DNA of 64,000 nt, from positions 1 to 64,000 of the forward strand of contig CANTFL010000449.1 in assembly GCA_947650285.1 (NCBI GenBank), given 5' to 3'. The notes beneath the pieces were generated by a model. That model saw only the letters and a list, made by a program, of their open reading frames with translations. It did no database searches and had not been told where the DNA came from. Made by a program: the position numbers and the translations under genes. Source of the DNA: Hyaloperonospora brassicae. Its lineage: Eukaryota > Oomycota > Peronosporomycetes > Peronosporales > Peronosporaceae. Below, piece after piece: positions 11,488-23,646 of this stretch (positions within the stretch are counted from its first letter, which is position 1; each line of letters begins with the position of its first letter).

Positions 11488-12100
11488 TTATCCATGAATA
11501 GCCACACTCAACCTCCTATATTTGTCGTAGCAATATATGTCCTTATTGTCTTCGTGTTTTGAACTCTGTTGTCGCCTATTCATGTAGCTCAATCTATTGG
11601 CGCCTCCCCCATCTTGTTTAGTACCGTGTACGGAGTTCTTTGACTCTGCTCGTCGCCAATATTGACTTAGAAGCTCGTTATGTTCACGAGCTCTTCGTGA
11701 TTTCTCTCTCACTTGGTACTCCTTTGCTAGTCGTAGTACTACTTCTTTCTGATTGTTAGACCCGCGATCCCACAGGACTGGATTAGTCGAGTCCATCGCC
11801 CTATTGTTCCTCGGCTTGGCAAGTTGTATTGACTTTGTCATAGATTTCAATGTGTATTGGGGATCACAACGGTGTACCAAATAGAACGGCGTCTCTTTTC
11901 TCGTTGAGTAATTTGGGCTGTTGACGGAGTGAAATAGATTTACTGCAATGTCGTCCCAATAGCTCTTTAAGTGGATCTTACACATATAGTCGCACGTCTG
12001 TATCATTAGATCCACACTCCGCTCTTGTTGCCAGTTTTCTTGTGGACGATAACTAAAGATGGAGCTTGATTTGGCTTGTATCATTTCAGCAAACGTTTGA
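11488..12100 (-). pseudogene. Integrase core (3' part) relic of E-type element
   Basis: This 198-codon open stretch reads SYRPQENWQQERSVDLMIQT near its start. The QQER is the catalytic Glu region of the DDE integrase core, where YRPQxxGQxER is expected. It continues with SYWDDIAVNLFHSVN and then TRKETPFYLVHRCDPQYTLK, the end-of-core signature also seen in D1 and D2 as TFYLIHGWDPRSTLE. The first two catalytic Asp residues lie upstream (above 12100) in sequence too decayed to read. The stretch is long because few stops have accumulated, not because it is an independent gene. A basic tail (RREKSRRAREHN type) follows the core. Confidence 0.8.
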
Positions 12101-13039
12101 TAGACCTTGCACGTAAAAATGGGATCTCTGTCATGACGAATGAGACACGATTCAACGGAGTGAATGAAGATATTCTTTACAAACGCTATCGATACCTCTA
12201 AAGCGACGTATCGTTCATTGGCTTAGCTATCAGAAATCCATCAAAATGGCCATCGAAGAGTAACAGTGCCGTAAATTCTCGCCGAGTCTTCCGAAGTGGA
12301 ACGACGAAGCCCATTGACACCACCAGAAATGGTCGCTCGGAGACCATATTTACCGGTAATTACTCTAGAGTAACAGCTTGCTTTTGCTAGCACTGCAATA
12401 CTCACAAGTCTTTACATGTCTTGCAAAATCTGCATAAAACGCGTTCCAGTTTTACCAACTTTTGACTATATTCAATGTCCGCAAAATTCTTTGTCGACCG
12501 CCTTCTATCGAGTCATGACAATTTCGCAGGATTTCGTCGACTCGTGTTGTTGAGATAACGAGTCGCAGTTTGGTGTCGTTTTCTTGCATCTCTCTTAATT
12601 TCGGAGCCGTACCACGTAATAGAGTAGCCCATTACGACTCAACACGAATCGATCAGCAATCTTTCCAACTTCGATAGACTGATGATGTGCTGATTTGTCG
12701 AATTAACCCCTCAGATACGACTTCAAATCTACCCACTTTGTCTCTTTATCTTGTGAGGTTGATATCCGTTCTCTCCGTTCATTTAAGACTGTTTCTGGGT
12801 CAATCTCCTCCGCATTTGATGACGCTCGAATGTCGGAATTCGATCAATTTAGTGCCTGCCGAACACACTTCTCGTACTCTTATTTTTACCGACACTTTTA
12901 CCCCTCGCTGCCGATCTTCCATTTCTCAGCTGGTCAAGGAATCGCACACGATGTTTCATACTCCGTGTAATCGCAAAGACCGGTGACAATCCTATGCTGG
13001 CCTTTACCGGTTTGATGTCCCAACCAACTTATTAGTATC
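12101..13039 (-). other. Decayed integrase 5' half of the E-type element, no readable gene
   Basis: By position this should hold the zinc-binding region and the first part of the integrase core. Isolated fragments can be imagined on the - strand, but no motif is clear enough to report separately. Confidence 0.4.
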
Positions 13040-13560
13040 CAAGTCGACCTTAGTAGCTCCTCATAACGTTACGTCCTAGGAGTATATTCTCAGTCCTGGT
13101 GTCCAGTGCTTCCGTGGCCGAAACGGTGTCGGCCCAGTTTTACAACAAATAACGTGCAAGTATCGCACAAAAATGATCATTTTAGGTACTTCCTCATTAC
13201 GTATCAGTAACATTTCTCGTGCGATTTGGTTTTGCGCGATCGCTCCCATTACTTGCTGGATCACTAGCCTCGAGTCCCCCACTATGATTCGATCAGTAAC
13301 TTGGTTATCCAATGCCGTTTGACGTCTCGGTTGTTGCCGGCATATTACGTCAAAATTTACCGTGGTAGACGGAAGTTATTCGCTCAAAGACATGACGATC
13401 GATTCCTCGGAAAGTATCTACAATATCAACGCACAACTTCTAAATTCGCCATGTTTTGCCGTCTTTGATAAACCATCAAAAGACATGACCAACCTTTGGA
13501 ATTATGGTAAAACTCGCGTATTTAAAAGCTCAGGATCGTGGCGGACCACTGTTTCATGAT
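13040..13560 (-). pseudogene. RNase H relic of E-type element
   Basis: The - strand gives VTDRIIVGDSRLVIQQVMGA followed by FVRYLHVI. This is the third-strand region of Gypsy RNase H, where the catalytic Asp sits in VVGDSxLxIxQ. The upstream part of the domain (to about 13560) is out of frame. The conserved GDSRLVIQQ places the domain unambiguously between RT (above 13900) and integrase (below 12100). Confidence 0.65.
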
Positions 13561-13899
13561 GACGCATTTAGCAATGTAGGCCAGGGATTCTTCGAGTCAA
13601 ACTTTCGGCGTGATGGACGCCTAGAGTTGCTGCAGATAAATCTACATCGCGCTTAGTTAAATTCTTGATATTCAAATAAAAGGGTGACAGCAGTTTGGCG
13701 AAGCTAAGAATAACCATCTCACGAATTGGATGTGAAGACTCAGTTCGATCTTGAGATATTCGTGTAGACGTGAATAGTTTTTCCCACAAGCAATGGATTT
13801 GCGACCTGAACGAGTTGAAACAATAAGAGTAACTCGCGTTCTGCCAGGTGATATTGTTTTCACCCTCCTTTTTATACCCATTCGCCTAATCGCACTGGG

Positions 13900-15330
13900 T
13901 GCAGTATGTGGTCGTAGAGTGGCTTTAAACGCTTTTTAGTGCCCAGTCGTTTGCGAAGCTCATCACGTGAACACCATCCTCTTATAAAAATAACAAAGCA
14001 TGGGCGCTTTGACTATATATTATTTAAGCAGCTCAAACGAAATGCGAGCTAATGTAGAGCTGGTGACCCTGGGAAAAGTCCTTCTTCAGTTGGTAGAAGA
14101 CTGCCCATAGACAGCTATATTCTGGATAAATCGGCTATAGTAGCTGAGAGCTTCCCAGAATGCCTAGAACCATTTCTTCGAAGTTAAAAAAGGGAGCTCA
14201 GAAATATCTGCCAACTTTTCTGGATCATCTGCAATTCTCTGCGCGTTTTCTTTATGAGAGAGGAAGTCAGCTCGAGGTCAAACAAATATGATCTTCGTAC
14301 AACTCACGCTTATTCGACATTCTGGAAATCGTTTGATCAATTGATTGAGTGTTGCTAAGTATTCATCGAAACTCTTTCCACCAAAACAAATAATATCGAC
14401 AAACGATTGCCGCTTAAACATCGGTGCAAGTGTCGATTCGTCGAACTTACCTGTAAGAAATATTTTGATCCCAGGTCGTTGACAACTATTTGTACTGCTT
14501 CAGGGTCCGAGTTAATACATCAATCCACTTCAAACTTAGTGACGGGTGTGTGATCGATCGCACAGCGGCGATCCTGGTGATGCCATCGTCATCTGCTCGC
14601 TGCTTCTTTCTCCACATTTCGAAAATTCTCCGAATACTTAATCAACCTCGTTATGACTTAAGGTAACCCCACAAATCGCTGTCTCCTATTCGCATATCGA
14701 TTGTAAAAGCGTTTTTAACTGAATGGCATCAGCAACAATTTTTAGTGCCCCAAAGAGCACACGAAGGCCGACCGTTGTATCGCTCTCTCTGACATCATTA
14801 TCGCCCAGAACCCACTAGCAGCGTCCATAGAGCAAAATCATGGATATTATTCCAGTTCCGAAAGCGGATGGTCCACTAGAGGCATTGCATATCCCGTGCC
14901 CGCCGTCACAGCGGACCCATCTTGTAGTCAATACACAAACGTAAGTCCCCGCCATTTTTTTGTTCGACCCAATTATAATCGATGAGGTCCACGGACTCTT
15001 TGAGAACGAAATGAGCCCTGCTCTCAAACATCCCTTCAGTAATTCATATAGCTATGTCAGGTGTCGGAGCGGTGGACGTTGAGCCCGTTGTTAAATAGGA
15101 TCGTGTTCGTTTATGTCGATGTCGCAAAGTGATCCGCAGGCTGGATGTGGCAACGCATGCCCACTCGAAATCATGACCTGCCCATGCTTTTTTAATACAG
15201 CTATCAACTTGGCTTGTTGTTTCTCATCATGAGCAGATGTTACCAAATTATCTGCGCCATAGGCCAACTTTGTTGGGATCAAGTCAGTGAGGTCCGACAG
15301 AAAGGCGAGCTCGCGGACGTAATCCACCAT
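13900..15330 (-). pseudogene. Reverse transcriptase relic of E-type element
   Basis: From the top, MVDYVRELAFLSDLTDLIPT and KLIAVLKKHGQVMISSGHAL (15091-15330) are the pre-RT linker. AGLISFSKSPWTSSIIIGSN (14815-15027) is the first fingers motif, where SPWASPIVxVxKK is expected. At about 14380-14410 the active-site box reads FVDIICFGG, where (Y/F)VDD is expected, so the second catalytic Asp is lost. Further down, QRIADDPEKLADISELPF is the tether before RNase H. Several stops and frame changes separate these pieces. Confidence 0.75.
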
Positions 15331-16714
15331 GGTGTCTTCGCCGGGTTCATGGTTAAAATTTGGTCCTTATGACGGCGCAGTCGATGACTCCGCATCCCGT
15401 CAGCTCACGTTCGACTCTTCTAGGGCACACACGGACCGTTTGCAAGTTCGTCGACGACTTTATCCCTCTTCTTCGTGACGATATATCTGATCCAGATGTC
15501 TTACCAACTCGATCTCGTTTGTACTTTTTCCTCGGAAAATATCTTCCGACCAGCAAAGTGGATCTTTGCGCAATATTTGTAAACCTCGTCTAACTCCGTA
15601 CACGCTGTCGGGGCCCCCACTGAGTGGCTCGATGTCTTGCTGATTTTTCTGTCGTCATATTTGACATGAGTGGCAGGTTTTAGATGATGATCAGCAACCT
15701 GACCACAACACATGTATATTTAACCTACCGCCAATTCTGCGAAAACACGCCAAGCTGATCGTCTTCTTACATTTCGATCTCAATCTTGATTACACTCGTC
15801 CTTGTTGGTCAGAATTTAAGTATCCATAGTCGCTTTATCTCGACAAAGGATGACACGCGATAGTGTGGTAGTTAGTCATTTCACAGTTGGTGGTTGTCGA
15901 GGGATCCGGTCCTCATACTAATGTTTCTCTTTCTGTACCAATATTTTTGACTAAGACATGTTTGTATGCCATAACTTGCCAATTTATGTATCTCGACGAA
16001 TACACGCGTACATATCCCTTATCTCGTGGAAGAGTGCCGTGTGGCATCAACACGACTATCGCGGAATGTGCCGAACATGTCGGTATCCACGGTGCAAGAT
16101 TTGTCAATCTGACCGTCGACGCTTTTCATTACTGTTGCATATGACTGCGGGTAGTAGTGCGTGCAATCAACCAACCCATAGTTCGTGCGTAGTCTAGGTA
16201 ATTGTTGAATCTGCAGCTTAACACCTTCAATACTCTTTCACCGACACTAATGACATTTATGGGTCTCCCTATGACATCTCTTCCCCACTCCTGTTCATCT
16301 ACCTCTTTCACAGACTGGAGCAGTGGTACATCCATTTTATCGATACTTTGGCCGTTTAATTGAATATATATCCGCAAATTCAGCCGGTTACATTAATTAT
16401 GTTCCGAGGATCAGATCCACCCCCGCGGGATGTGGCATGATTCATACTTCAAATTCATACACCACCTCCCACCCAAGTATTATCTTGACTGTAAATCCAA
16501 ACGTCTTAATACCTTCAAATTCTCGATTCCTTGTACGTGACCATGCTTGTCCGTATTCGTTCGACCTCAAATCTTAAGTTTTCGTGCGAAAGGCTCACTG
16601 GTCGCCGAGATGTTAACGCCAGTGTAAAGCGGTATTTAAGTCCGTTTAATATTCAATGCTATTATAAAGAAACGATCTCATTCCCACTCTCCAATTAAAT
16701 TTCTTAGACGACCA
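15331..16714 (-). other. Protease and protease-RT linker region of E-type element, highly decayed
   Basis: By position between gag and RT this should carry the aspartic protease. Fragments such as RPINVISVGERVLKVLSCRF (16129-16377) and TACTELDEVYKYCAKIHFAG (15501-15713) read as plausible pol linker. No D(S/T)GA active site can be read. Confidence 0.4.
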
Positions 16715-17245
16715 CTATCCTAATCGCTCGCCTTGTAACAAATTTAGTGGCTTCTCAGCTTTCACCTGTCGCCGATAGTTAGGTGATGCGTCTATCCGAG
16801 CCATTAATCTCTCCATCGACGTTTTCGTCTGTAACGGATGACTGCCGTTGGTCCGACATTCCATTCTGATTTCTATACACACCGGGACTACGTTTGTATC
16901 CGACAAAAGTGAACACGTAGTTTGCTTCGACTAATGGTTCCACGGACTGTAACAGCCCGTTGTATCCCGACCCAGTCAAAGTCGGCGAGCCTTCTAGAAT
17001 ATATGGCTAGGCGTATATATGTTTTAGAGTTCTTTAGGAACAGTTTTTTGATCAACCGATGATTCAACAATCTTTGCCAGTTTTTTAAACTCAGTGAACA
17101 AATCACACCGGCCTGCGTCATGCACTTGTTTGCAGAGCTTGCATTGGCGTCTGCAAAAATGAACTTTGTAAGGTGTACGAGTCATGGAGATGTGGTTACT
17201 GTCAAGGGGACGATCAATTTGGCGATGAAGAGAGATTGCGATCAA
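16715..17245 (-). pseudogene. Gag nucleocapsid (zinc knuckle) relic of E-type element
   Basis: The - strand reads KVHFCRRQCKLCKQVHDAGR followed by CDLFTEFKKL (17024-17245). CKLCKQVHDAGRC is an intact C-X2-C-X3-H-X4-C zinc knuckle, as used by Gag nucleocapsid to bind genomic RNA. The segment before it, RPLDSNHISMTRT, is shared with the + strand at about 30820-30870 (RPLDGNFIPMTRT). A stop follows the 73-codon open stretch, and the 16715-16906 stretch continues the same region in another frame. Confidence 0.75.
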
Positions 17246-17432
17246 GGAGACGATCGAGATCGTTACCGGCGATCCGATATGTTATCGCAATTAGGTTGGC
17301 TCGAGCCACGATAAGCGGTCGCGATCAGCATTGATGCGACCAGCAAGACGATCGTGATAAAAGGGACGAGCGTGATCAAGGATGAATCGCGATGAGGATT
17401 AGCGATCAGGTACATGATTGCGATAAAGCTAG
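17170..17432. repeat. GCGATC-rich block shared with 30531-30900 in inverted orientation
   Basis: This block abuts LTR C1 and matches, as reverse complement, the block abutting LTR C2. It is dense in GATC/CGATC words (GGAGACGATCGAGATCG, GATTAGCGATCAGG). Because both copies touch the same LTR end (AAAGCTAG next to TGTGGACGA), the block is most likely the first internal part of the family-C element rather than flanking DNA. Confidence 0.6.
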
Positions 17433-18195
17433 TGTGGACGACTCAACATGATATGTAACTGAAAAAGCGAATGCGATCGGACAAGTATATCAAGTGTGTG
17501 CCACGCAAGTACAAGATTGATACCATCTGGAGATAGCGACGCGTGGCCTACGATACCTGCGACGCCTGTGGTATGAGGGTAGGGATGGGATTGTAGTGTT
17601 CGATTGGTTATCATTAAACAGAGTAGAAATTTATTTGATGTACACGTGTCGACTTCTCCTCCGGGTGGGTCCCCCGACGTTAAGGAAAAGTCAGATACTT
17701 TAATCAAGTGATATCCCTGGATTGCTTGGCTTGAAATCAAGAACTTATAAACAACACCCCCAACCGCGACAGGACGCAGAAAACCCTTTGTGGTTGAGGA
17801 CTCAAGATCACGGGTCGGCTCAAGTGGTCAGAAGGCTCGCAAATCAAGGTCTACACGTGGACAAGACAACCTGTTACAGATTAGGGTGACTCATGTCGAG
17901 CACCCTACAAGTATACAAATAATACCGTGAAGAAGTCCACGAGATTACGTCAACCCCGACCGAGGTACGGAGTCTTCCGCACCGAGATCAAACATCGACC
18001 CCATCGCAACCACGGTATAATTTTCCATGGACATGAGTCCACCTGGAAGTGTGCAGTCCGGCCCACCGACGGGTACACAAGGTTTGAAAGGCTATCATGA
18101 ACAAATAATTGGAGTACCCCCTCCAATAGTTGGTCGACCAGGCGCCAGTGGAGAGTTAGTATCGACTTTTCAAAAGAAGGATCACCACTCCACCG
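17433..18195 (-). repeat. LTR, family C, copy C1
   Basis: About 763 bp. The + strand edge is TGTGGACGACTCAACATG. The whole segment is the reverse complement of 29767-30530, with high identity over its length; the open stretches at 17429-17740 and 30223-30534 are nearly the same peptide read in opposite directions. The best-preserved copy (C2) shows perfect 9-bp termini, TGTGGACGA and TCGTCCACA. C1 touches the truncated end of LTR B2 at 18197, which suggests it inserted into that LTR. Confidence 0.75.
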
Positions 18196-18196
18196 T

Positions 18197-18637
18197 ATAG
18201 TCATGTCGTCGACAAGCCGGTAAACTCAGTAAAAGGACTGTTGTGAGTCTCGTCAACGACAATGTGGAGAGGTCCCGTTATCCAAGGACTTGGCTTAGGG
18301 ACGAGCTTCTGGGCCTCAGCCGAAGGCACCTGAAAACTTCTAGTCGGGCGAACACTGAGCCCGGTAACCTGTAAAAGCGCACACTGTGTCGGCTTCCACC
18401 CGTTGGTGTGAAGTCACAGGAAGAGGGAGGTTTAGAGGCTGCTGATCTCAGGCAGGCCTCTGGAGGATTATTTGTAAGAAATCAGTTAGGCGAAAGCCAC
18501 AACTGAATCGAAAGTGGCAAACCGCACACATATTTATCCCAGCGTACCAGCCCGTATCGCCAACTGAACTCGGCAATAGTTGTGTTTGAACGTTAAGACT
18601 GTGAGTTTACAGAGTTGACTAAGTACGATACTACACA
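18197..18637 (+). repeat. LTR-like repeat, family B, copy B2 (5'-truncated)
   Basis: This is the reverse complement of B1 (5521 onwards) and is related to B3 (35640-36105). It ends in ...GTACGATACTACACA at 18637 and is followed by a gag relic in the same orientation, so it is probably the 5' LTR of that element. Its left part is missing exactly where LTR C1 begins. Confidence 0.6.
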
Positions 18638-18712
18638 TTTGTTTTTGCTTCCTCGGATTTAGGGTGTGCTATTATTTAGCAGGTACATACACACCAAGTA
18701 CGATCGAAGTGG

Positions 18713-20860
18713 TCACATATTCGAAGCTAGCGAGTAGGGGGACCTCAGAGCCAACTGGGACATCGTCTTACGCTGTGTCGAACCAGGCGACACCGGAAGA
18801 CACCAAGGTGAAGGTGGAGGTGAAATAAGAACGTAAAATCGACGAGTTCGATGGAGATGACCATAGAAGGAAGAAAAAGACGGAGGAGATGGGTACAACA
18901 GTGGAGAAGTTATCAAAAGGTAAAGAAAAGCGTGGTCTACACGCGGAGAGTTCAACTCACGTACAGGAAGTGAAGGAGAAGCACGCACAAGCGGTGAGAG
19001 ACTTTGCGCAAGCTAAGCAAGAAAGGGAGATGACGACGAACTGAGGTTGGGTGCAGGAGAGCATCGATCGGCTATCTTCAGGACCGTAAGGAGGATCTTA
19101 ACGCCCCAGGCGACCCTATTCTCCATCTAATTGCATCAGAGATGAAGTAGAGCAAGTGGATCGAGAAGTGAGGCATAGAATGATATACCCAAGCGATAAT
19201 TTTCGCAACTCAGCACCATACTGAACATGACCTACACCGTTTAGAGCATAAGTGAACCCTTGGAGCACACTGCTTACCTCTTGCGTTCTTTTGGATACAA
19301 CTTTAAAGCGGCAAAGAAACTTAAACTGGCTGAGAAAATCTTTAACCCACGTGTCGTTGACTAAGAGGTGAGGGATTAGAGAGCAAAGCTCAAAGACGCG
19401 TTTGGACTCGATGCAATTTTATGCAAAACCAGGTGATACTACAGCTGTACGAGGACGACTCTTCGACGGTTGTAAAGGCGCCAATATCACCGCAGTATGA
19501 ATCAAAAGGGAGGGCTAGAGAGGTTCAAGCTTGGACGGATGCTCTTATAGGTGAGCAGGATGAGACGAAAGAGGTAATATTCTTATGTGGATGGATAGCC
19601 TTATGTGGAGGAAGTTTGCATAGAGACACCAAGGTCTTTACATCCAACGAAGGGAAAAATTGACATATAAGGGGAGAAGACGGACGAGGACCTTACCAAT
19701 ACAATGATGACGACGGTAAGGATTGGCCTCGCCAGCAACGCGCAAGCACTTCGACGAGCAACTCGAACCGTCGTTTGACCTTTTAAAAGATCATTAAGTG
19801 AAGGACGACAAGTAATCGCGATACGGACGTACGCCCCGCTGGAAAAGATTGTCAAGTTTAAAATAAAACTATATCTTTCCGGCGAAGCTCTCAAGTGGAT
19901 CAAGTCGTTCCCTTGTGAGATGCAAGGAACGTGCAAACCCCAGAACGACTAGTGTAAGCTATTCTCGATGAGTTTAGTGAAGCTGCCAAGGGGTTGGTAC
20001 CGATAGTGGTCGAAGTAAATGCAACGGACATTGAACTTGCTCAGTATCGCATCTTTGAAGTACTACTTTTAACAGTACGATCAGTCGGCAAGGTCGAGAT
20101 ACTATTTGGTGATACGTAAAGTATAAAAAAATATGTGCGACTTCCTTCCTACTCCTCCAGAATGTATATGCACAAACAGCGCAGATTTAAAACGAGAAGG
20201 GTGGAGATGAATCTGAAGATCATGTGAATCAACTTTTGTTTAAATGTGAAGACGATGACTAGATTGATTTTATCTACCCGCAACGAATAGGAGATATACA
20301 TCGAGTGGAGCAGTTCATAAGTCATCGACTGCAAGGGTAGAAGCGCATGAAGCAGCGAGATCGAATGAGCAACAGTTCACTGTCTGATTTCCACCGGTAC
20401 ATGAACTGAATTTATCGCCGCAGAGACAGTCGAAATGACAGTACTCGTCGGTCCGAGAGCCAACGTGATGACAGGATCTATGACCACCGATTCGATCACT
20501 GGAAAAGACGTGATGATCTCCAATTCGATCGACGCGAAAAACGTGACGAACAACGACTCGTCAGCAGAGACAGACTACCTCGGCGCGGAGGGCGGACAGG
20601 GTAATACTATTGCGATGATAGCCTCCGTATCAACCTCGCATCAGCGACAACAGACGATTTACGGGCTGCAGTGAAAGAATTGATATTTAGACAACACGCC
20701 GACAAGTACGAGTAGCCAGACGAAGAAACGAACTATGACCGCTTGAACGACTACAAATCGGACCCTGACACCGATTGCATGGGAGTGGGCAGAGATGTGA
20801 ACAGGGTGACGTTACCTACGGAACGCGGCGAGCTAGTACGTTCTGGATACAAAATTGTAA
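18713..20860 (+). pseudogene. Gag relic downstream of LTR B2
   Basis: The + strand holds broken gag. At 19421-19663, an 80-codon stretch reads QLYEDDSSTVVKAPISPQYE. Around 19730-19990, in shifting frames, KHFDEQLEPSFDLLKDH is followed by SGEALKWIKSFPCEMQGTCK, a capsid-like helix tract typical of oomycete Gypsy gag (a Trp-containing KWIK... segment before the retrotrans_gag core). From 20435 to 20674, a Ser/Thr/Asp-rich stretch corresponds to the linker before the zinc knuckle. No knuckle is readable: soon after, the sequence jumps to integrase C-terminus (21026), so pol is deleted. No start codon can be defended. Confidence 0.6.
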
Positions 20861-21025
20861 GTCGGACGGGTGGACCAGCTGATTATAGTGGACGAGCCAA
20901 TTAACGGGATTAAGTAAACTAGCATCACCGACAAGAACGTTCGAGAGAACGCTAAGCATGATTTTCCTGTGTTGTGTGCGGTGCACCGGGCTGATCGACC
21001 CACGGATAAGGACTGATCATATGAC

Positions 21026-21200
21026 ACCGAGGTTGAATCGCAAGTTTGGCTCTATTCGGATCGGTTGAAAGAAGAATACGCCTAAAAGCTGGCACACATG
21101 TGGCATGGGCCATTCCGGGTAAGGGAACTTTGCGAAATTGCCACGGTGAGGTTGGAAGCTTCGATACCCCCGTACCATTGTTTCCGGGATACTTAATTCC
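21026..21200 (+). pseudogene. Integrase C-terminal fragment
   Basis: The + strand reads SQVWLYSDRLKEEYA, a stop, then KLAHMWHGPFRVRELCEIAT. This is the same SH3-like integrase C-terminal region found in D1 at 2640-2760. It is separated from the gag relic on its left by less than 200 bases, so a large internal deletion has removed protease, RT, RNase H and the integrase core. Confidence 0.7.
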
Positions 21201-21239
21201 GATATCGCAGATTCCGTTCGTTCTGATGTAATATTTGCT

Positions 21240-21370
21240 TTTTGTAAACCGTCCAGTGGGCGCGATCTGACCAGTTGTGGAACCGGCGCTACCAACCGTT
21301 AACTGACTCGGATATACCTAGAATGCGATCAGTTCCCATATCGTGAACATCCATAGTCGCTTCATCACAG
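21240..21370 (+). repeat. Direct repeat with 30940-31040
   Basis: GGAACCGGCGCTACCAACCG and the following GGATATACCTAGAATGCGATCAG closely match GGACCGGCGCTGCCAACCGTG and GGATATGCCTGGAACGTGATCAG at 30960-31015. In both places it follows a retroelement fragment, so it is probably the 3' end of a Gypsy family. No LTR ends are visible. Confidence 0.5.
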
Positions 21371-22379
21371 TCGTACCCAGCGTCGTCAGTCGCCATACGG
21401 TGTCGATCTGACTGCGCAATTCTCTTTTCGATTAGTCAGTCCCACCGTTTTAACCCGCACCATGTCGACATCAAAACCTTCTGGTCCTCTCCCCTTTCCC
21501 ATTCGGTTAATTCGTCTCCTGGCCTTGGTCAGATCACCCACAGTGCCGGTCGCTTGCGACCAAAGTTCCACCGATCCTGATCGCTGTCGACCTAAAATAC
21601 CTTCCGACTTTGACCTGCCCGATCAAGTCTATAAATTCTCGATTACATACTCACAACATATATCGCCCTCCACCCATATCATACAACCTCCCTGTATGTG
21701 ATCTTTCCATACTCTAATGAAACCTCCTTGTATTTCACCTCAATTCAGCGACCTGGTCATCACTCTCCCGCATTCCCCTCTTCGTGTGACTTCATCACTT
21801 CAAACCGATTATTCTACACACGATCACGATCCCATTCTTGTATCAATGCTCCACAGTTCAAGTCGTCTTCGTTCCACCCAACTGTCTACGGATAATAGAG
21901 CTTTGTCACAATCAACTCGTTTTGCTTGGCTAACTCTCAGTCGTTCCATCGGTCAATCCGGAAAAATTCGAACAAGTTTCATCGTTGACACATTCACCAC
22001 TGGGAAGCCATGGTAGGGCGTACCTGCTATGTTTAATCTTGCAGCGTGATCACCGCATTTGTTAATCACTCGAAACCGTCCATGCAACATATGCGCCAAT
22101 TTCCGAACGTATCCCTCCATCACGCGATCTAGGAATATCCAGACTCGCGATCCACTGCATATGTCCAGCAGATCGGGGCCTTGATTATGCTGATCGGTGC
22201 GACGTTGAATAAATTTCTTCAGTCAATTTTTCACCACCGCTCTCTCCCGCCGGGATTGGCGTTGTATGTCATACCGCCATCGTCGTGGATCTCGATCTCG
22301 TGATGAGGTCCCCCTTGATGTACTGTGACTTCTGACGTTTATCGGGGATCCTAACCGTAAATTAGATGCGAAGGTGTTT

Positions 22380-22970
22380 CTACAAAACCCTATCGTTTGC
22401 GATGTTGATCGCGTATGTTAATCGTTCGGCATATTCATCCACATCTCTCTGATTCTCGTCCGACACATTCATCTTGATCGCTGTAGTTAACGTCTGATCC
22501 ATACGTTCCGCTGTGTCGTTTGCTTGTGGTCTTAGAGTCATAGCAGCTCAATGTTTCTGGCCTACGATCCGATTAAACGCAGGAAAGAAATCAGACACGA
22601 ATACTGGCTCTCGATCGTCCAACGAATTGCTTTACTCGCGCCAAACCTTTTGAATACACATTCTTCGCCATTCCCCTCGATTGTTTGCGTGGTATGAGAT
22701 GCGCTCGCCTTCGCAACCACATATCCATAGATGATGTCGACTTAGACCAACAGGTCCGTGTTACCTTCGAGCGACCGCGGCAAAGAAGGAATATCATACA
22801 TCGCCAGAATCTGAAAAGGGTACGTAGCTTGTATGGTACCTGGCGAGCTACTACAATTGCAGGGGCGTCCTTTACATGTTTTAAAATCCACGCACTCTCA
22901 CACATACCGTTGCACAATTCGATGAAGGACTCTCCAGTAGAACTTTGCTCTAATTCGCTGATAAGTTTGA
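22380..22970 (-). pseudogene. Integrase core relic of D2
   Basis: The - strand (about 22645 down to 22390) reads DREPVFVSDFFPAFNRIVGQ, a stop, then AAMTLRPQANDTAERMDQTL and DVDEYAERLTYAINIANDRV. The first motif carries the second catalytic Asp and the PQANDTAER tract carries the catalytic Glu. The part with the first Asp (towards 22970) is in another frame and hard to read. A 108-codon open stretch at 22591-22917 is out of the true frame. Confidence 0.75.
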
Positions 22971-23142
22971 CCTAAACCCTGTTGGCCGCCCCTCAAGATA
23001 GAATGATAATGATGTAAAAATGCGTGCTACAATAGCTCCTGGAATACCAACCGAACCAGCTCCACGCGATCTTCTGACTTTGTGGCTGCTCTCAGACAAA
23101 AGAGTAAGAATTCGTCCTGATCGACTTTAACGTCCGGCGCGA

Positions 23143-23397
23143 TCAAGGCACTTGCTTTAGCATCCGCTGTTCCAATCGTGGAAACATCCCAAACTGATAG
23201 ATCTCCAAGTTAGAGATCCAACACTTCCCATCCTGCGCTTGTTTGATCCGCTCGATTTCTATTTGTTGTACGATCTCTTCATTATCAAATTGTGGCGAAT
23301 GGTGTCGTTGCGCGGCCGCTCGGGTAACTGCAGCTACCCGCACCATCTGATTCGTCATGCGGGGTATCAATAACGCTTCCAGCCAATTCAGTATCAC
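23143..23397 (-). pseudogene. RNase H-integrase linker relic of D2
   Basis: An 84-codon open stretch contains EEIVQQIEIERIKQAQDGKC followed by WISNLEIYQFG. It is paralogous to 1449-1745 in D1. No catalytic residues are expected here; it serves only to place the element's domain order. Confidence 0.65.
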
Positions 23398-23646
23398 TAG
23401 ATCTTGGCGATCTTTGTCATCAATCCCTACACATCACTTCTCCTTCTGTGGAGCTTCCCTTCCCAACCGGTCTTCATTCGCGTTTCACATGTAGAAAATC
23501 ATGTTTGAACTAGGACCGGAGTTTCTCCATCGCTCCATGGCTCATCAGTTGTAGACCCGGTGCCTTGCAATCGATATATCCACGCATTTGCATGATCACT
23601 AAATTCGAATCTCCACATATGATCACCCGTCCCCTGGTCTGATCGG

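Larger units (their letters stand above)
11088..17245 (-). mobile_element. Degenerate Ty3/Gypsy chromodomain element, E-type
   Basis: Read on the - strand from 17245 downwards, the order is gag zinc knuckle, a protease-like tract, RT, RNase H, integrase and chromodomain, which is Ty3/Gypsy order. Every domain is broken. The element follows LTR C1 (17433-18195) with only about 200 bases between LTR and zinc knuckle, so most of gag is deleted or C1 belongs to another insertion. It ends near 11088 without a matching 3' LTR. It is related to D1 and D2 but not part of them. Confidence 0.8.
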
